A DNA stretch of 64,000 nucleotides, from positions 24,420-88,419 of the forward strand of contig JALCCG010000069.1 in NCBI GenBank assembly GCA_023212695.1. Reading direction: 5' to 3'. Made by a program: the position numbers and the translations under genes. Positions 50,329 through 59,295 of this stretch are shown here, one piece after another; within the stretch, counting starts at the first letter, position 1, and each line of letters opens with the position of its first letter. Source of the DNA: Sporisorium sorghi. Lineage: Eukaryota > Basidiomycota > Ustilaginomycetes > Ustilaginales > Ustilaginaceae. The notes below the pieces were generated by a model, which searched no databases, was not told the origin of the DNA, and worked only from the letters and a program-made list of their open reading frames with translations.

Positions 50329-52500
50329 ATGAAGTCTCTGTCGGCCACCGCCGCCACCACCACTACAGCCGCGCTGGCGCTAGTGCTTGCGGCCACGTCT
50401 ACTACATTCCCCCTCGTCTCATCCGCCAGCATTCCTCTCGGCCAGGCAGCACCCGTCGACTACTCCCTCTTCCGACGATCGGTCACTACCGACGCCTCGA
50501 AGCTTTCGGGAGCAACTTACGACTACGTCGTTGTAGGCGGAGGTCTCGCCGGTCTTGTTGTCGCCAATCGACTTTCGTCGAATCCGAACATCACTGTTGC
50601 GGTCATCGAGGCTGGTGCTTCTGGCTATGCCGACAATCAGAAGTTCGTGGTGCCCGCTGCCAACCTCTACGACTCGTCCGTGGGCACACAGTACGACTGG
50701 CAATGGACCACCACTCCTCAGCAGGGTTTGTCGGGTCGATCCGCAAGCTGGCCACGCGGCAAAGTTCTTGGCGGTTCGTCGGCGATCAATGGACTCTACT
50801 ACGTTCGTCACAGTGATATCGAGCAGAATGCCTGGGCGGATTTGATCAACGATCAGCAGGATTGGACCTGGGACAAGATGCTCGACGCCATGAAGAAGAG
50901 CGAATCGTTCACACCCGCTACGCAAGCCACCACTTCGAGGTTTTCGGTGCCCTACCAAGCTTCGTCGCACGGAACCGATGGACCGCTGCATGTCAGCTAC
51001 CCGGAGACCACGTATCCTCAGGTCGGTGCCTTTTTACAGTCGACCAACAACGTGGGCATCCCTCAATCGCAGGATCCGGATTCAGGTCAAAGCTGGGGCG
51101 CTTTCCTGGCCACGTCCAACATCAACCCTTCCAACTGGACTAGGAGCTTCTCCAGGACGGCGTACCTCGACCCCATCACGTACAGGACCAATCTCGACGT
51201 GTTGACTGGCCATCTGGTAACCAAGGTGACGTTCAACTCGACCTCTGGATCGCAGGGAGCCGTTGCGTCTGGTGTCGAGTTCAGCGCCAGCAGCGGTGCT
51301 CGGTCGCAGGCGGTGTATGCGAGGAAAGAGGTGATCCTGTGTGGTGGTGCTGTCAACGATCCGCAGATCTTGCAGTTGAGCGGTATTGCTGATGCGGCGT
51401 TGCTTAGCGAGCTGGGCATCGATCAGGTGGTGGATCTGCCGGGTGTTGGGTACCACCTTCAGGATCATCTTTCGACGGGCGTTGTGTTTTCGCCGGCGTC
51501 ATCGGCAACCATGCCTCCTACAAGCGTCACGGGCAACAGGGCGACCGATTCGTACGTCAACAGTGCCATCGCGTACGTCTCGGGTGCCAACATCTTCGGA
51601 CAGGAGGAATGGATGTCTATGATGGACCAGATGCGTGCGGATAGGGATGCCAATGTGGCAGCGTACGATGCGCCTGCGGCGGTGAAGGCGGGCTACAATG
51701 CTACGTACACGGCGCAGGTAAACAAGTTTTTCCCCTCGCAGATTGGGCCGATCGAGTTGCTGTTCGCGCTGTCGTTTGGAGGGGTACAGGTGCAAGCGGC
51801 GTTGCAGCATCCGTTGTCGAGGGGCAGCATCAAGATCAGCTCGACGAACCCGTTCACCCCGCCGACGATCGACCCGGCGTACCTGTCCAACCCCGTGGAC
51901 ATGACCATCCTGCGCGAGGGGTTCAAGCTCGCACGAAAGGTGGGGTCTACAGCGCCACTGGCCAACTATACGTCTTCGGAGTCGACGCCTGGGTCTTCGG
52001 TGACGAGCGATGCGCAGTGGGAAGCGTGGATTCGGCGCAGCGTGGGGACGGAGTTCCACCCGTCGTCGACGTGCTCTATGTTGCCGCGCGAGCAGGGCGG
52101 CGTTGTGGGGAAGGACTTGAAGGTGTATGGTACCCAGAACCTGAGGGTGGTCGATGCCTCGGTGCCGCCGGTCAGCTTCAGTGCGCATCTGATGAGCATT
52201 ACGTATGGGCTGGCGGAACTGGGCAGCGAGATGATCCTGCAGGACTATGCGTTGGGTATGACGCCGGCGACGAGCGGTACTAACACTACTGCTGCGTCGA
52301 CCGGCGGTGGTGGGAGGTCGAGCGGCAGCGCAGGTGCAAGTGGGGGGTCGAAAGGTGGATCGGCGGCCAGCGGTAACACCACCGGCTCAGCGGCGAGCAA
52401 CGCCACCAGCGCCGCGGCTTCGACGGTTTGCCCGTCCAGCGTTTTGCTGGCGCTGGTGAGCCTCATTGTCGCTTCGACGATCGCGGCTGCGCTGGCCTAG
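50329..52500 (+). CDS. Secreted GMC-family FAD oxidoreductase with probable GPI anchor
   Basis: 723 aa, intronless. An N-terminal signal peptide (MKSLSATAATTTTAALALVL...) precedes the GMC fold: the FAD motif YDYVVVGGGLAGLVVANRLS, the GMC signature around WPRGKVLGGSSAINGLYYVR, and C-terminal active-site His577 (GTEFHPSSTC) and His620 (VSFSAHLMS). The family oxidises alcohols, aldoses or aryl alcohols and makes H2O2 or reduces quinones; the substrate is unknown. After the catalytic domain comes a Gly/Ser/Thr/Asn-rich linker of about 60 residues, then a hydrophobic end (VLLALVSLIVASTIAAALA) with no basic residues after it. This is the layout of a GPI-attachment signal. Many N-x-S/T sites fit secretion. 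Confidence 0.92.
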   Translation: MKSLSATAATTTTAALALVLAATSTTFPLVSSASIPLGQAAPVDYSLFRRSVTTDASKLSGATYDYVVVGGGLAGLVVANRLSSNPNITVAVIEAGASGYADNQKFVVPAANLYDSSVGTQYDWQWTTTPQQGLSGRSASWPRGKVLGGSSAINGLYYVRHSDIEQNAWADLINDQQDWTWDKMLDAMKKSESFTPATQATTSRFSVPYQASSHGTDGPLHVSYPETTYPQVGAFLQSTNNVGIPQSQDPDSGQSWGAFLATSNINPSNWTRSFSRTAYLDPITYRTNLDVLTGHLVTKVTFNSTSGSQGAVASGVEFSASSGARSQAVYARKEVILCGGAVNDPQILQLSGIADAALLSELGIDQVVDLPGVGYHLQDHLSTGVVFSPASSATMPPTSVTGNRATDSYVNSAIAYVSGANIFGQEEWMSMMDQMRADRDANVAAYDAPAAVKAGYNATYTAQVNKFFPSQIGPIELLFALSFGGVQVQAALQHPLSRGSIKISSTNPFTPPTIDPAYLSNPVDMTILREGFKLARKVGSTAPLANYTSSESTPGSSVTSDAQWEAWIRRSVGTEFHPSSTCSMLPREQGGVVGKDLKVYGTQNLRVVDASVPPVSFSAHLMSITYGLAELGSEMILQDYALGMTPATSGTNTTAASTGGGGRSSGSAGASGGSKGGSAASGNTTGSAASNATSAAASTVCPSSVLLALVSLIVASTIAAALA

Positions 52501-52788
52501 ACGCAGAATGGACGCTTTGATAGAGAGTTTCGATTACACACGCACATGCTTGCACCACTCAAGACGCTCGTTTTGTTGATTCGGAACCCAAAACATTTTC
52601 AATGGACACTTGATCTCGCTTCGAAATCACCAACGTGTGTCTGTTGTCGTGAGCCGTGTGCATGGAAGCTCGCATCACTTGGTCAGGCTGTTCAGATCAC
52701 ACAGCTCTGCAATCCACTCTTTGAGCACGCTCGTATCGGTGGCGTTGACTTTTCATGAGCATTTGAAATTTGCAAAGGGCTAGTGTGA

Positions 52789-54980
52789 TCAAAGCACGGT
52801 CTCGTTGCTCTCGTATCGCCTGTACGTATAACCCAAGAAGGCCAGATCCTTGCTGCCGACGCCGATGTCCGCACCGGCGGGCGTTTCGGGCACGTCCTGG
52901 TAATCCTCGGTTGGGAAGTAGCTGGTATCGGTGATGCTCTTCAGCTGCGGAATGAACGGCGCATCGATCTGGCGGATGGTGGACCAGTCGACGCCGGCAA
53001 AGAACGGATGGTCCTTGATCTCGGTCGCGCTGTTGCGGCCCAAGCGGTTTTCGGGCGCGGTGATCAGTCGTCGAATCATGTCCTCCGCCTCTGGGCTCAG
53101 ATGGATGTCGTCCGGGAACTGCAGCGTCTCCCTCCACGCCAGAATCTTGCGGTACGTATCGTGCGCGTTTTCCGAACAGAACGGCGGATAGCCACACAGA
53201 CACTCAAACATGATGGCGCCCAAACTCCACCAATCGCACTCATTGCCGTACCCCTGCTGCAGGAAGATCTCGGGCGCAATGTAGTCCGGCGTGCCCACGG
53301 TCGAGTAGGCCAGCTTGCGTCGGTTGGCCTTCCATGTGGCGATGGTGTCCTTGGACGACAGCGTGAGGTTGATCGAGTTGACAGCCACCGAGTTGCGACC
53401 GGTCTGCGCCGGGTTCTGCCCGGCCGTGCCCTCGAACAGACGCTGGTAGTAGGCCGAATCGTGCTGCTTGTGGAAGCCCGTCGAGAGACCGAAATCGGAC
53501 AGCTTGATGTGACCCTTGGCGTCGATGAGGATGTTGTCCGGCTTGATGTCGCGGTGAATGAAACCGAGCTTGTGAATGCCCTCGAGCGCAAGAACGCACT
53601 CGGCCATGTAGAAGCGCGTGACGTCCTCCGAAAACGTGTCGTACTTGATGAGCATGGTCATGAGATCTCCTCCGGGCAAGAATTCCATGAGCAGGTACAG
53701 ATAGGCCGTGTCCTGGAACGAGTAGTACAGCTGAACGACCCAGGGCGAGTTGCTCTCCGCCAGCACATCCCTCTCTGCGCGCACGTGGGCCAGCTGGTCC
53801 TTTTTGAACATTTCGCTCTTGCGCAGCGTCTTCATGGCGTAGATCTTGCCCGTATCGGTCTTTTGCACCAATCGCACCTCGCCGAAGGCACCTTTGCCGA
53901 TCACCTTAACGGTGCGGAAGTCGTCGAGGCCGAGTCGGGTTCTTCGCAGACGCAAAAAGTTGGACTCGCGACGACCGAGCTGAGCCAGCTGACGCGCCTT
54001 GCGCTCGTCCGAGAGATGGACACCGTCCGGTGGATTGGTGAGACGGTCCTCAAGCTCAGCGGCACGCTTGATGCGCTCGACGGCCTGCTCTACGTAGACC
54101 TTGTAGAAGTTTTCGAGCTTGAGCTTGGCACCGGTAGCAGCCTCGATGGTGGATTTCTGCATTCCATTGGTGGAGCGCTCAAAGTAGACGTAGTCGGCGG
54201 GCTTCTCGTTGGCGGGATTTGGCGAAGAAGGGCCGCCAGCTTGGGCATACTGCTGTTGCTGATAGTGCTGTTGTTGCTGTTGCTGCTGTTGCTGCTGTTG
54301 CTGCTGCTGTTGGTAGTACTGCTGTTGCTGTTGCTGCTGCTGCGAGTAGATCTGAGCCTGACCGTACGGCTGTGGACTCCTTGGGGCGGCGTTGAGGGGG
54401 CGGGCAGAGGGAGATGGAGATCTGTTGATGGGCGAACCACCGCGCTGTTGAGGATAGCCCGAATTGGGGGCTTGAAGATTGTGCTGTTGAGAAGCGGCGA
54501 TCTGCTGCTGCTGGAGCTGTGCGGCTTGCGACATGGCGGGATGCTGGAGCTGCGATGGCGGCGCTTGTGCCTGGGCAGCGATGGCAGCCTGATGGATCTG
54601 AGCCTGCAAGTGGGCAGGCGTCTGATATTGATGTGCGGCCGATGTCTGTTGAGCGTAGGCTGAAGCGGATCAAGAGCAGAGATGACGAGTAGAGTGTGTG
54701 TGAGTAAGTGCGGGAACTTCAAGCAATGCACTGCAATGAAGGGAGAGAGAGAGAAGTAGAAGAACCAACCTTGACTTTGAGCAAAGCCACCTTGACCAGC
54801 AGCGCTGTAGCCGTATCCGACTGGTCCGTGGTTGGAGGCGAGGTTCATGTTGTAACCCATGGGAGCAGCATACTGTGCACCGTAGGCCATCTGATTGGTG
54901 GGCTGCTGCACCTGTGGGAGCGCACGGGCCTGAGGCGAGGGCGACTGGCCCGAGTGAGGCACACCGTTGCGGTAGGCCAT
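52789..54980 (-). CDS. ukc1: NDR/LATS-family AGC kinase Ukc1 (Cbk1/Orb6 orthologue)
   Basis: Exons are 54980-54770 and 54659-52789, with a 110-nt intron (GTTGGT...CAG, an unusual donor); the protein is 693 aa. This is the terminal kinase of the RAM/MOR pathway controlling polar growth, cell separation and, in smuts, filament morphology and virulence. The N-terminus is Gln/Ala/Pro-rich with a polyQ run (about 176-208). The Mob-binding basic helix includes [13 protein letters not shown]. The kinase core starts about 315 ([14 protein letters not shown]). It has [19 protein letters not shown] and [10 protein letters not shown] long NDR-type activation-segment insertion follows, with basic [20 protein letters not shown]. 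The hydrophobic motif FLGYTYRRY sits near 679. Convergent with the GMC gene. Confidence 0.95.
54249..54345 (-). repeat. CAG/CAA repeat encoding polyglutamine in ukc1
   Basis: Mixed CAG and CAA codons (read on the minus strand) encode two Gln blocks separated by Tyr-Tyr and a His. Likely length-polymorphic between strains. Confidence 0.8.
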
Positions 54981-55658
54981 CTTGTCGTTGTTCTTGTTGC
55001 TGTGATGGAGAGCGAGTCTGCGGCAGGGAATAGGGGCTGCAGCGGCTCAGAGAGGGAGGGATCCAAGCGCTGACGATGGGCCAAATGAAAGCTTTGGACG
55101 GAGACGTCGAAAATGCAGTGCGGTGCGGGCAAAGCGTGTCGCGGGTTGCAGAGAGTGCAGAGATTGCCGAGGTTGGAGGAGATGAAGGAAAGAGGTGGTG
55201 GGAGAGCAAGCAAAGCAAGCAAGCAAGCTAGTGCTGTACGTTGCCGTTGTGATCGAAGAGAGAAGGATAAAGGTCCAAGATGCACAAGGCGCCTTACAAA
55301 GTCCCACTTTGATGGAGAAGAAGCGAGTCAAAAGGTGGTTGCGCTGGTTCCATGCAGCACCTCCCTGCTATACTCACGCTGCACACGCTAAGCACAATGG
55401 AACAGACGCCGAGACCGTGGCAAACGCTTTGCAATTCGTGACGCTACTACAGTACTTGACGCACCTCGTCAGAGCACACTCACACTCGAAGAGAAATACG
55501 AGCTTAAAAGCCGATGATGAATTTTCGTCACAGCGAAGCGCGCGTTCCGGTGTGCGTTGGCTGGCGCTTTTTCTCACTTGGCTGGCAAATTTGGCGGGAG
55601 AAGGCGGTGCGTTGTGCTGGCTGAGGGGCAGACTTAGACCCAACACTTCTCTCTCGCC

Positions 55659-55682
55659 TTTTTTTTTTTTTTTTTTTTTTTT
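55659..55682. repeat. Poly-T homopolymer (24 nt)
   Basis: Twenty-four uninterrupted T residues about 680 bp upstream of the ukc1 start. Confidence 0.9.
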
Positions 55683-56535
55683 CTCACACACGGACGGACT
55701 CGCCGACGCGAAGGAATCTTAGCTGGCGTCTCTCGCTGAGGAAGCGCGACTTAGGCTCGCACGGACAAAGCCCAAAAATGAGAGCTAAATCGGGTTGGCC
55801 GCTCCCCCGATTCAAGAAACGCACGACGCCTGGACGGAGATCTCGGCGCGCCCCTTTGTCTTTCACTACTTGACAGGCAGGCAGGCAGGTGCATCTCTTT
55901 CGGCGGGGCCAAGGCATTGTGATTCTTTGGGTTGTGCATATCGAGACCGTGTGTATCCTCTCATCAACGCATTGTCTGGTCATCGCTGCAGTGCACACAC
56001 ACACACCGGCCAACAGTTGTCTTCAACCAAAAAGGGTGGGGTCGGTCGCAAATGAAGTCGGCAAGACGCCTCTTCGTCGATGGTTGACGTGGAAATGTCC
56101 TTTCGCTGTCACTCTGCCCATGGCAGCCTTGCCGCTGGTTAGGCTCTGTTGCTAGGCTATCGGACATGCCGACACAGAGTTTCGGCTTTTGACAAAGGGG
56201 CTTCGTGACCAAACAACCATGCTTTCAAAAATTGATGCACTACAAAGCTTTGCATCGGATGGTCGCCAACAGCCCAACTCTGTTTGCGTTGCGCTTTGTC
56301 ATTGCTCGGACTCGATCCGATCGATGCTCGCCTTCTCCCCCCCACTCTCTCTTCAGGAGAAGGGACGAGAGTGTCCACACTTGGGGTGAAAGGGGTGTGG
56401 CGGTGTGGCGCAGTGCACGAGCTGATGCGGCGGCCCAGCTGTTGGTGGGGATTTTTGTCGTGTTGCGGCAAATGAAGACAAAGGGCTCTCTCTCTCCCTC
56501 TCACCTCTCCGCCTCAGAAGCTGCCTTGATCCAAT

Positions 56536-56562
56536 GTCTCTCTCTCTCTCTCTCTCTCTCTC
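56536..56562. repeat. TC dinucleotide microsatellite
   Basis: About 13 TC units roughly 185 bp before the BTB-protein ATG, within a pyrimidine-rich leader. Confidence 0.85.
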
Positions 56563-56745
56563 GCTCACCTCCCCTTACTACCACCATCACAGACGCTCTC
56601 TCTTACAAGCCTGCCACTCCAACCGAGCCCAACACGAGCATTGATAATCCCTTGTTTCCATCAACAACTTCTCCAACTCGCCTTCAACAAGTCGTCATTC
56701 TAGGGTCCTATTGTTGAGCTAGCGACGGTCATCATCCTCGACACC

Positions 56746-59154
56746 ATGTCGTTCCTCTCTTCTCCTTTCTCATCCATGCCGTCATCCAATAGCAAATCCT
56801 ACAATCCACCAAAGCCATCGTTCAAGTCGCCAAAGCTGGTTCAAGAACCTTCGCATGCGACTTCAGCCTCCCAAGACCTGTCGAGGGTCGCCCATCCTTT
56901 TGCTACAGCAACCTACTCTTCGTTCAGAGCAGCTCCCTCGTCCCCTCAGCAGCACTTCCGACAGCCGGTCAGCCCTCCTCGCGTACCTTCTCGTTCTCGT
57001 ACCCCTAGCATCACTGAATTCGGAAGCTTTCACTCCAGCCACGATTACGCTGATTTGATCAAGCATCAAGCGTCGCAGGAGGCCCACAATTCCGAAACAT
57101 CCACCCAAACGCGCGGGAGGAGCAACACGGTAGGATCTCAGCACTCTTTTGCTCCAGACTACCGCCCGGTCGACGACTTTCCGGTGTCCCCCAACCCGAT
57201 CAAGAGCCAATTTGACGATTCGGACGATGAGGAAAAGCTCGATTCCGTTCACCAATCCTTGTCTGGCGTCTCCACCAGAGCACGTCTCGCTGCAATCGGT
57301 ACAGCAAGTCGTCTATTCAAGAGCAAGCGTCACAGTCGAACCTCATCCAGCAGCGTCACCCCGAAATTCAACTCTCACGAGAGAGACATCTCCCTCCAGC
57401 TGAACAAACGCAACAGTCAGTTGCGCGATGCTCCAGCTTGTCGGCCCACCACGAGCGATGGCTTGAGTCCCAACCCACGTCAAGCCGTCTTTGGTCATCG
57501 TCCTTCGCCCTCCGAGATTGGTCTTTCGTCGAAGAGGGACAGCAGTCGCAGTATCGCTCCTGCCGACCGCGACTTGATCATGGGCCTGCAAGGTGGCGCT
57601 CCCAAACTGCGCAGCAAGCCCACTGACAAGAAGAAGTCACTTCCGAAACCACCTGATCCGCAGCTCCCTTCTCATTTGCGTCAGGCTTCCGTCACCTCAC
57701 CCAGCTCGTCCATGGACCTCAAGATGCACTGGGCAGCTCCTCCTCCCTACTATTCCCCCACTACCGAGTCGGAGCTGGCTCGAACCGAGGGCTTGCGAAA
57801 GTCGCAGTCACTGTCCACGCTTCGTCTGGGTTTCAAAAGCAGACCTGGCAGCGCTTTGCCTGCGACCGAAGCAGCCGCTCCGCGTGCGTCGGAGCACGTA
57901 CCGCGTCCACTGCCTCAGCAGGCGGACCAGGGCGCTTGGGAAGCCGCGATGACCACTTCTCCCAGCTCCACTAGCGATCATGGTAGTGCTTCCAGCTGTG
58001 CAGCACGAACCACACGATCCGAAGCCAGTCACGCTTCTCCGAGCAAGCGCATCCCCAAGGCGCACCGTCTGCCGCCGCAGAAGCCTCCGCCGCAGACGTG
58101 CCTTCCTCCTCCACCTCCTCCTTCGCAGCAATCTGCCATGGACAAGACCCAAACGCGATCTGCTAAGTCCTCGTTCGAAAGTAACGTGTCTCATCCCAGT
58201 TCAGTCGGTGATGCGACCGGCGGTGGTTCGACTTCAAGTCACGATCGAGAAAAGACGCTCGAGCTCGTCAACTCGGTCAAGACGCCTCTTGACGGCTCAA
58301 ACAAGTCGAACGACGATCTCTCATCGCCTCGACAGCCGCTTCAGCAAGTATCGAGCCTTTTGGCCAGTCGAGTACGACCGCTCGAGCAACACGCGCAGGT
58401 GGTGCTGGATATCGGCGGTACCAAGTTTGTCACTTTGGTCTCGACGCTGCAGGGCTCGAATGGCGACCAGCCGCGTCTGCTTGACCTGCTGCAGCAGCGC
58501 CAACGAGTCGACTCGACCACAAGCTCTGAGGCTGCGCTGTGCAACAATGCGCAGCTGATTCGACGTATCTCGGATCAATACGCCCATGGACTCCAGTTGC
58601 AAGGCGTCGAATGCGGGCTCGGTGGCGCGGCGGGGTCGAAGTCGAACACCTCGTTGTCCACTTCACGATCGGGCTCGGTATCGATGGGCGAATCCGAGAC
58701 GTCGACACGTCGCACCAGTGATACGTCGGACGCTTCGAGCTGGTCCAGGCACACCTCTGAAGCCGAGGCTGCTCCAGCTTCCTCCGCTAAGGCAGACACA
58801 AACGACTGGAACAACGCCGCTGCTCTCCCATCCTCGCGGCTATGCTCACCGACTCAGTTCCCTCCGTCTCCCCTTAGCCCCGCCTCCTCTGACCCAACCG
58901 CCTCCCCGTCTTCACACTCGCTCTTCATCGACCGCAACGGCGACCTCTACCGCGACATCCTCGACATCCTCCGAACGCGCAAGCTGCCCTATCGTCTCCA
59001 GGCATCGTGCCTCGTCAAGGACGATGACCGGAGCGGGATGGCCGTGCTCAAATTGCAGTTGCGATGTCGACTATTCGAGGTCAAGGAGGAAGCCGAGTGG
59101 TTGGGGTATTCTTCCATTGTCGGCATGTGCGAGGGGGAGATTGCTCGCGTTTGA
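56746..59154 (+). CDS. BTB/POZ (potassium-channel T1/KCTD-type) protein with interrupted domain
   Basis: 802 aa, intronless; start at MSFLSSPFSSMPSSNSKSYN. The first ~540 residues are disordered (Ser, Pro, Arg-rich, with polyproline PPPPPP near 460). The T1-type BTB opens near residue 549 with VVLDIGGTKFVTLVSTLQGS and LLDLLQQRQR. The expected next element, LFIDRNGDLYRDILDILRTR, only appears near 725 after a Ser/Thr-rich insert. It finishes with RLFEVKEEAEWLGYSSIVGM. KCTD proteins act as cullin-3 adaptors or oligomerisation scaffolds; no channel segments are present here. Convergent with MAD1 (141-bp gap). Confidence 0.82.
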   Translation: MSFLSSPFSSMPSSNSKSYNPPKPSFKSPKLVQEPSHATSASQDLSRVAHPFATATYSSFRAAPSSPQQHFRQPVSPPRVPSRSRTPSITEFGSFHSSHDYADLIKHQASQEAHNSETSTQTRGRSNTVGSQHSFAPDYRPVDDFPVSPNPIKSQFDDSDDEEKLDSVHQSLSGVSTRARLAAIGTASRLFKSKRHSRTSSSSVTPKFNSHERDISLQLNKRNSQLRDAPACRPTTSDGLSPNPRQAVFGHRPSPSEIGLSSKRDSSRSIAPADRDLIMGLQGGAPKLRSKPTDKKKSLPKPPDPQLPSHLRQASVTSPSSSMDLKMHWAAPPPYYSPTTESELARTEGLRKSQSLSTLRLGFKSRPGSALPATEAAAPRASEHVPRPLPQQADQGAWEAAMTTSPSSTSDHGSASSCAARTTRSEASHASPSKRIPKAHRLPPQKPPPQTCLPPPPPPSQQSAMDKTQTRSAKSSFESNVSHPSSVGDATGGGSTSSHDREKTLELVNSVKTPLDGSNKSNDDLSSPRQPLQQVSSLLASRVRPLEQHAQVVLDIGGTKFVTLVSTLQGSNGDQPRLLDLLQQRQRVDSTTSSEAALCNNAQLIRRISDQYAHGLQLQGVECGLGGAAGSKSNTSLSTSRSGSVSMGESETSTRRTSDTSDASSWSRHTSEAEAAPASSAKADTNDWNNAAALPSSRLCSPTQFPPSPLSPASSDPTASPSSHSLFIDRNGDLYRDILDILRTRKLPYRLQASCLVKDDDRSGMAVLKLQLRCRLFEVKEEAEWLGYSSIVGMCEGEIARV

Positions 59155-59295
59155 GTGTTCACAACCAGTGGTGGGATCGTCGTCGTTTGTATTGTACAGT
59201 ATAGGTTTACAAGGTGTTTTGTTCTTACAAATCAGATCATCGTGCCCTCGATTCACATCCAGAAGTCGTCGTGCTTTGAGGGAATGTTGAGTCAT

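Larger units (their letters stand above)
54981..56745. other. 1.8-kb divergent intergenic region, ukc1 / BTB gene
   Basis: Holds a poly-T tract (55659-55682), a GCAAGCAAGCAA-type repeat (55205-55230) and a (TC)n microsatellite (56536-56562) close to the BTB start. Long leaders are plausible on both sides. No gene was supported. Confidence 0.55.

Noticed and set aside
53008..54663. 551-codon plus-strand frame antisense to ukc1, including a poly-leucine run
   Set aside because: The leucines are the complement of the CAG repeat; no independent evidence.
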